Below, in pieces: positions 13,946 through 16,526 of a stretch of DNA of 16,526 nt. The stretch is from positions 1 through 16,526 of the forward strand of contig NZ_JAGTJJ010000115.1 in assembly GCF_028435365.1 (NCBI RefSeq), given 5' to 3'. The stretch is from Polyangium jinanense. Lineage in GTDB: Bacteria; Myxococcota; Polyangia; Polyangiales; Polyangiaceae. Made by a program: the position numbers and the translations under genes. The notes below the pieces were generated by a model that was not told where the DNA came from, ran no database searches, and saw nothing but the letters and a program-made list of their open reading frames with translations. Numbering within the stretch: position 1 is the stretch's first letter; each line of letters opens with the position of its first letter.

Positions 13946-14310
13946 ACGCTTGGCGCTGGTGCAAGCAAGGGTCCGGACGTCCGGCGAGACGCTTGGCGCT
14001 GGTGCAAGCGAGGGTCCGGACGTCCGGAGGGACGCTTGGCGCTGGTGCAAGCGAGGGTCCGGACGTCCGGAGGGACGCTTGGCGCTGGTGCAAGCGAGGG
14101 TCCGGACGTCCGGAGGGACGCTTGGCGCTGGTGCAAGCAAGGGTCCGGACGTCCGGAGGGACGCTTGGCGCTGGTGCAAGCGAGGATCCGGACGTCTGGA
14201 GGGACGCTTGGCGCTGGTGCGAGCGGGAGTCCGGACGTCCGGAGGGACGCTTGGCGCTGGTGCAAGCGAGGATCCGGACGTCCGGAGGGACGTTTGGCGC
14301 GGGTGCGAAG
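13946..14310. repeat. 43-bp tandem repeat array (8 full units + decayed ninth)
   Basis: Units start at 13946, 13989, 14032, 14075, 14118, 14161, 14204 and 14247, each exactly 43 bp, with a degenerate ninth from 14290. Units 2-4 are identical and changes concentrate in the outer units. Each unit carries CGCTTG and CAAGCG flanking a 9-nt loop (a 6-bp stem) and a perfect 14-bp palindrome TCCGGACGTCCGGA (altered in unit 6 to ...GTCTGGA and in unit 1 at its last base). The array fills most of the 482-bp gap between the stop of transketolase and the start of the molybdopterin oxidoreductase, both on the minus strand. No gene is apparent in it: a 43-bp period is not a multiple of three, so any frame simply cycles through the same peptide repeat. 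Confidence 0.96.
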
Positions 14311-14333
14311 GGGTGTCGGCGCGCGGGGACCGC

Positions 14334-16334
14334 TCAGGACCGCCGCATCGCCCGGATCTTGCCGGCAACGACGTCGGCCACGAAGCCAAACGCCTTGGCG
14401 AGGTCCTTGTCCGGCGCGGAGGCGCCGAAGTTGTCGCGGCCGATGACGAGGCCACGCTCGCCGACGAGCGCGCGCCAAGGCAACGTCGAGCCCGCCTCGA
14501 TGACCACGCGCGGCGTGCCCGGAGGAAGGACCTCCTCGCGATACGCCTGATCCTGCCGCTGGAACTGCTCGAGGCAGGGCATCGAGACGACACGCACGCG
14601 GTCCCCCTCGGCGTCGAGGATCTTCTTCGCCTCCATCGCGAGCCCGACCTCCGAGCCCGTGGCGATGACCACAACAGCCGGCGGGTTCGTGGCGGAATCG
14701 GCGACGACATAACCGCCGCGGAGCATGACCTTCGGATCAAAACCCTCGGGCCGCGGGAGCTCGGGGACCTTCTGGCGCGTGAGCGCGAGGACCGTGGGGC
14801 CCGAGCGGCGAAGGAGCGCATGCGCCCACGCCGCCGCGCACTCGAGGCTATCGGCGGGCCGGACGACGTCGACGTTCGGGATGAGGCGGAGCGACCAGAG
14901 GGTCTCGATCGGCTGGTGCGTGGGGCCGTCCTCGCCGAGGAAGATGCTGTCGTGCGTGAAGACGAAGACGCTGTGCAGCTCGGAGAGAGCCGCCATGCGA
15001 ATCGCCGGGCGCATGTAGTCGGCGAAGACCAGGAAGGTGGAGCCGAACGGGATGAAGCCACCGGCGAGGGCGAGGCCGTTGACGAAGGCGCCCATCGCAT
15101 GTTCGCGGACGCCGAAGTGAACGTTGCGGCCGGAGAAGTCGCCCTTCTGGAGGGCCGGCGAGCCCTCGATGTAGGTCTTCGTGGAGGGATTCAGATCGGC
15201 CGAGCCGCCGACGAGCGAGGGCACGAGGGCCGCGGCGCGCTGCTCGACGATGCCGGCGCTCTGGCGCGTGGCCGCGTCCTTGCGAGGCGCAGCCTTGACG
15301 AGCTCGTCGAAGAGGTTTTCCGGTACCTCGCGGCGGATGAGGCCCTGGTAGAGGGACGCAGCCGCGGGGTCGCTCTGCTCGAGCGCGCGGAAGGCCTGTT
15401 TCCAGGCGTCGTGCGCCTTGCGGCCTTCGTCGGCACGGGTCGCGAAGATCGCGCGGACGTCGTCCGGAATCAGGAAGGTAGGCTCGGTGGGCCAGCCGAT
15501 GGCCTTCTTCGTGGCCTCGACCTCCTTGGCGCCGAGAGGCTCACCGTGCGCCTTGGAGCTGCCCGCCTTGCCCGGCGAGCCATACGCGATGGTCGTGCGC
15601 GCAACGATGAGCGAGGGGCGCGCCGGCTCAGCGACGGCCGCATCGAGCGCGGCGCGGATCTGCGCATGATCGTGGCCGTCGATCCTCTGGACGAACCAGC
15701 CGTAGGCCTCGTACCGCTTGCCCACGTCTTCGCTGAACGCGAGGTCGGTCTTGCCATCGATGGTGATGTGGTTGTCGTCGTAGAAGAAGACGAGGTTCGA
15801 GAGGCCGAGGTGCCCCGCGAGGCTCGAAGCCTCGGCCGAGACGCCCTCCATGAGGTCGCCATCAGAAGCGATGCCAAAGACACGCGCCGTAGCGACGCCC
15901 GTCTTCGCGCCGAAGCGCGCCTCCATCATCTTGAGCGCAGCGGCCATGCCGACGGCGGTGGAGATGCCCTGGCCGAGGGGTCCGGTGGTGACCTCGACCC
16001 CGGGCGTCATGTGGACCTCGGGATGCCCCGGCGTGCGCGAGCCAAGCTGGCGGAAGCGCTTGAGCTCGTCGAGGGAGAGGTCATACCCCGCGAGGTGAAG
16101 CAGGCCATAGAGGAGCATCGACGCATGGCCCGCCGAGAGGACGAAGCGATCACGATCAGGCCAGTTCGGGTCCTGAGGGTCGTACCGCAGGTGCCGCGTG
16201 AAGATCTCGAACGCGATCGAGGCAAGCCCCATGGGCGCGCCGGGATGGCCCGAATTCGCCTTCTCGACGGCGTCGACCGCGAGCATCTGGATCGTGTGGA
16301 CGGCCTTCGTAACTGTCGACTCGTCGATGTGCAT
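14334..16334 (-). CDS. tkt: Transketolase
   Basis: A 666-aa thiamine-diphosphate enzyme of the pentose phosphate pathway, full length for the family; it moves two-carbon ketol units between sugar phosphates. Key residues are all present: H30 ([10 protein letters not shown]), H70 (SAGHAS), GPLGQG 118-123, the ThDP/Mg motif SDGDLMEG (157-164) through N188 ([10 protein letters not shown]), H263 (KAHGEPLG), the ThDP-activating E411 in GVREHAMG, the [17 protein letters not shown] segment with H473, and R520. The start has GGAGGA about 6 bp upstream and gives [23 protein letters not shown], a normal N-terminus. It is a single gene here; other pentose phosphate or Calvin genes are not adjacent. Repeat copy F lies about 85 bp upstream. 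The 43-bp array begins just beyond its stop codon. Confidence 0.97.
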   Translation of the reverse strand: MHIDESTVTKAVHTIQMLAVDAVEKANSGHPGAPMGLASIAFEIFTRHLRYDPQDPNWPDRDRFVLSAGHASMLLYGLLHLAGYDLSLDELKRFRQLGSRTPGHPEVHMTPGVEVTTGPLGQGISTAVGMAAALKMMEARFGAKTGVATARVFGIASDGDLMEGVSAEASSLAGHLGLSNLVFFYDDNHITIDGKTDLAFSEDVGKRYEAYGWFVQRIDGHDHAQIRAALDAAVAEPARPSLIVARTTIAYGSPGKAGSSKAHGEPLGAKEVEATKKAIGWPTEPTFLIPDDVRAIFATRADEGRKAHDAWKQAFRALEQSDPAAASLYQGLIRREVPENLFDELVKAAPRKDAATRQSAGIVEQRAAALVPSLVGGSADLNPSTKTYIEGSPALQKGDFSGRNVHFGVREHAMGAFVNGLALAGGFIPFGSTFLVFADYMRPAIRMAALSELHSVFVFTHDSIFLGEDGPTHQPIETLWSLRLIPNVDVVRPADSLECAAAWAHALLRRSGPTVLALTRQKVPELPRPEGFDPKVMLRGGYVVADSATNPPAVVVIATGSEVGLAMEAKKILDAEGDRVRVVSMPCLEQFQRQDQAYREEVLPPGTPRVVIEAGSTLPWRALVGERGLVIGRDNFGASAPDKDLAKAFGFVADVVAGKIRAMRRS

Positions 16335-16411
16335 CGGATCCTCCGCGCGCGTCTCTAGGCGAGATCAGCTCAGAAGGAAAGCGAGCCAGCTGGCAGGGCG
16401 GGATCTTGCTG

Positions 16412-16526
16412 CCCAGGGCGTAGCGCCGGGGTTTCACCCCGGACCCCGACCAGGGGTTGTCCACCCCTGGACCCGGACCAGCGCAAGCGCTGGACCCGGG
16501 GTCGATGAACTGCGCAACGCGCAGTT
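16412..16526. repeat. Multi-hairpin intergenic repeat, copy F (type I arm, cut by window end)
   Basis: H1 16426-16442 (CCGGGGT-TTC-ACCCCGG), H2 16450-16470 (CCAGGGGT-TGTCC-ACCCCTGG), H3 16478-16493 (CCAGCGC-AA-GCGCTGG), H4 from 16502 (TCGATGAACTGCGC, loop AAC), with its right half running off the window. In both H1 and H2 the loop-closing pair has changed from C:G to T:A on both sides of the stem, a clean double substitution. It lies upstream of transketolase; a separate GCCAGCTGGC palindrome sits at 16385-16394 in the gap. Confidence 0.92.

Noticed and set aside
13946..14310. CRISPR array.
   Set aside because: The full 43-bp unit is conserved with no variable spacers, and no cas genes are present.
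13946..14310. Repetitive peptide encoded by the tandem array.
   Set aside because: Because 43 is not a multiple of 3, a frame passes through all three phases. Openness reflects lack of stops in the unit, and there is no start with a ribosome-binding site or recognisable domain.
12527..15100. Very long minus-strand open frame (857 codons) across the oxidoreductase, the tandem array and transketolase.
   Set aside because: It is out of frame with two well-identified genes on the same strand and reads as Arg/Pro/Ser-rich sequence typical of stop-poor high-GC shadows.
13881..16358. Plus-strand open frame of 825 codons antisense to transketolase.
   Set aside because: No recognisable domain, and composition typical of an antisense shadow. 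Its repetitive N-terminus is just the 43-bp array read through.

Overview
The window is high-GC bacterial chromosome (third codon positions are nearly all G or C) with no plasmid, phage or transposase gene. The gene content points to a myxobacterium, most plausibly of the Polyangiaceae/Sorangiineae type: a Ser/Thr kinase with a long Pro/Gly/Tyr/Gln-rich tail and one membrane segment, a Cys-packed lipoprotein, an AraC-type regulator paired with an SDR, and long intergenic repeats. The taxonomic call is inference, not proof.

Layout. 1-110: one arm of a dispersed multi-hairpin repeat (copy A). 127-1026 (-): a class D beta-lactamase with a lipoprotein signal. 1132-3759 (+): a compact thiazole/thiamine operon thiO-thiS-thiG-thiE with overlapping or nearly touching genes, followed by a DUF1857/AtaL-like gene (3815-4258) that ends 3 bp from a convergent metallo-beta-lactamase-fold hydrolase (4262-5191, -). 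5211-5535: repeat copy B. 5699-6490 (+): a two-domain VOC protein. 6495-6815: repeat copy C between convergent genes. 6821-8278 (-): a membrane-anchored Ser/Thr kinase, divergent from a 27-cysteine lipoprotein (8413-9270, +). 9271-9598: repeat copy D, inverted relative to B and C. 9660-10649 and 10695-11501 (+): an AraC-type regulator and an SDR oxidoreductase. 11546-11670: a solo repeat arm (copy E). 11677-13851 (-): a stand-alone molybdopterin oxidoreductase. 13946-14310: eight perfect-length 43-bp tandem repeats plus a decayed ninth. 14334-16334 (-): transketolase. 16412-16526: another repeat arm (copy F), cut by the window end.

How the genes fit together. ThiO, ThiS, ThiG and ThiE make the thiazole half of thiamine and join it to the pyrimidine half. 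The transketolase at the other end uses the resulting thiamine diphosphate, but nothing in the sequence links the two loci. The other genes look like independent one- or two-gene units.

The most unusual content is non-coding. Six copies or part-copies of a composite element occur in 16.5 kb, always between genes. Each arm is a fixed run of four hairpins, H1-H4. Full copies (about 320 bp) have two inverted arms around a core of roughly 75-90 bp. Stem base pairs change in a compensatory way between copies while stems stay perfect, so the folded structure rather than the sequence appears to be preserved. The 43-bp palindrome-bearing array directly upstream of the molybdopterin oxidoreductase is a second, unrelated structured repeat.
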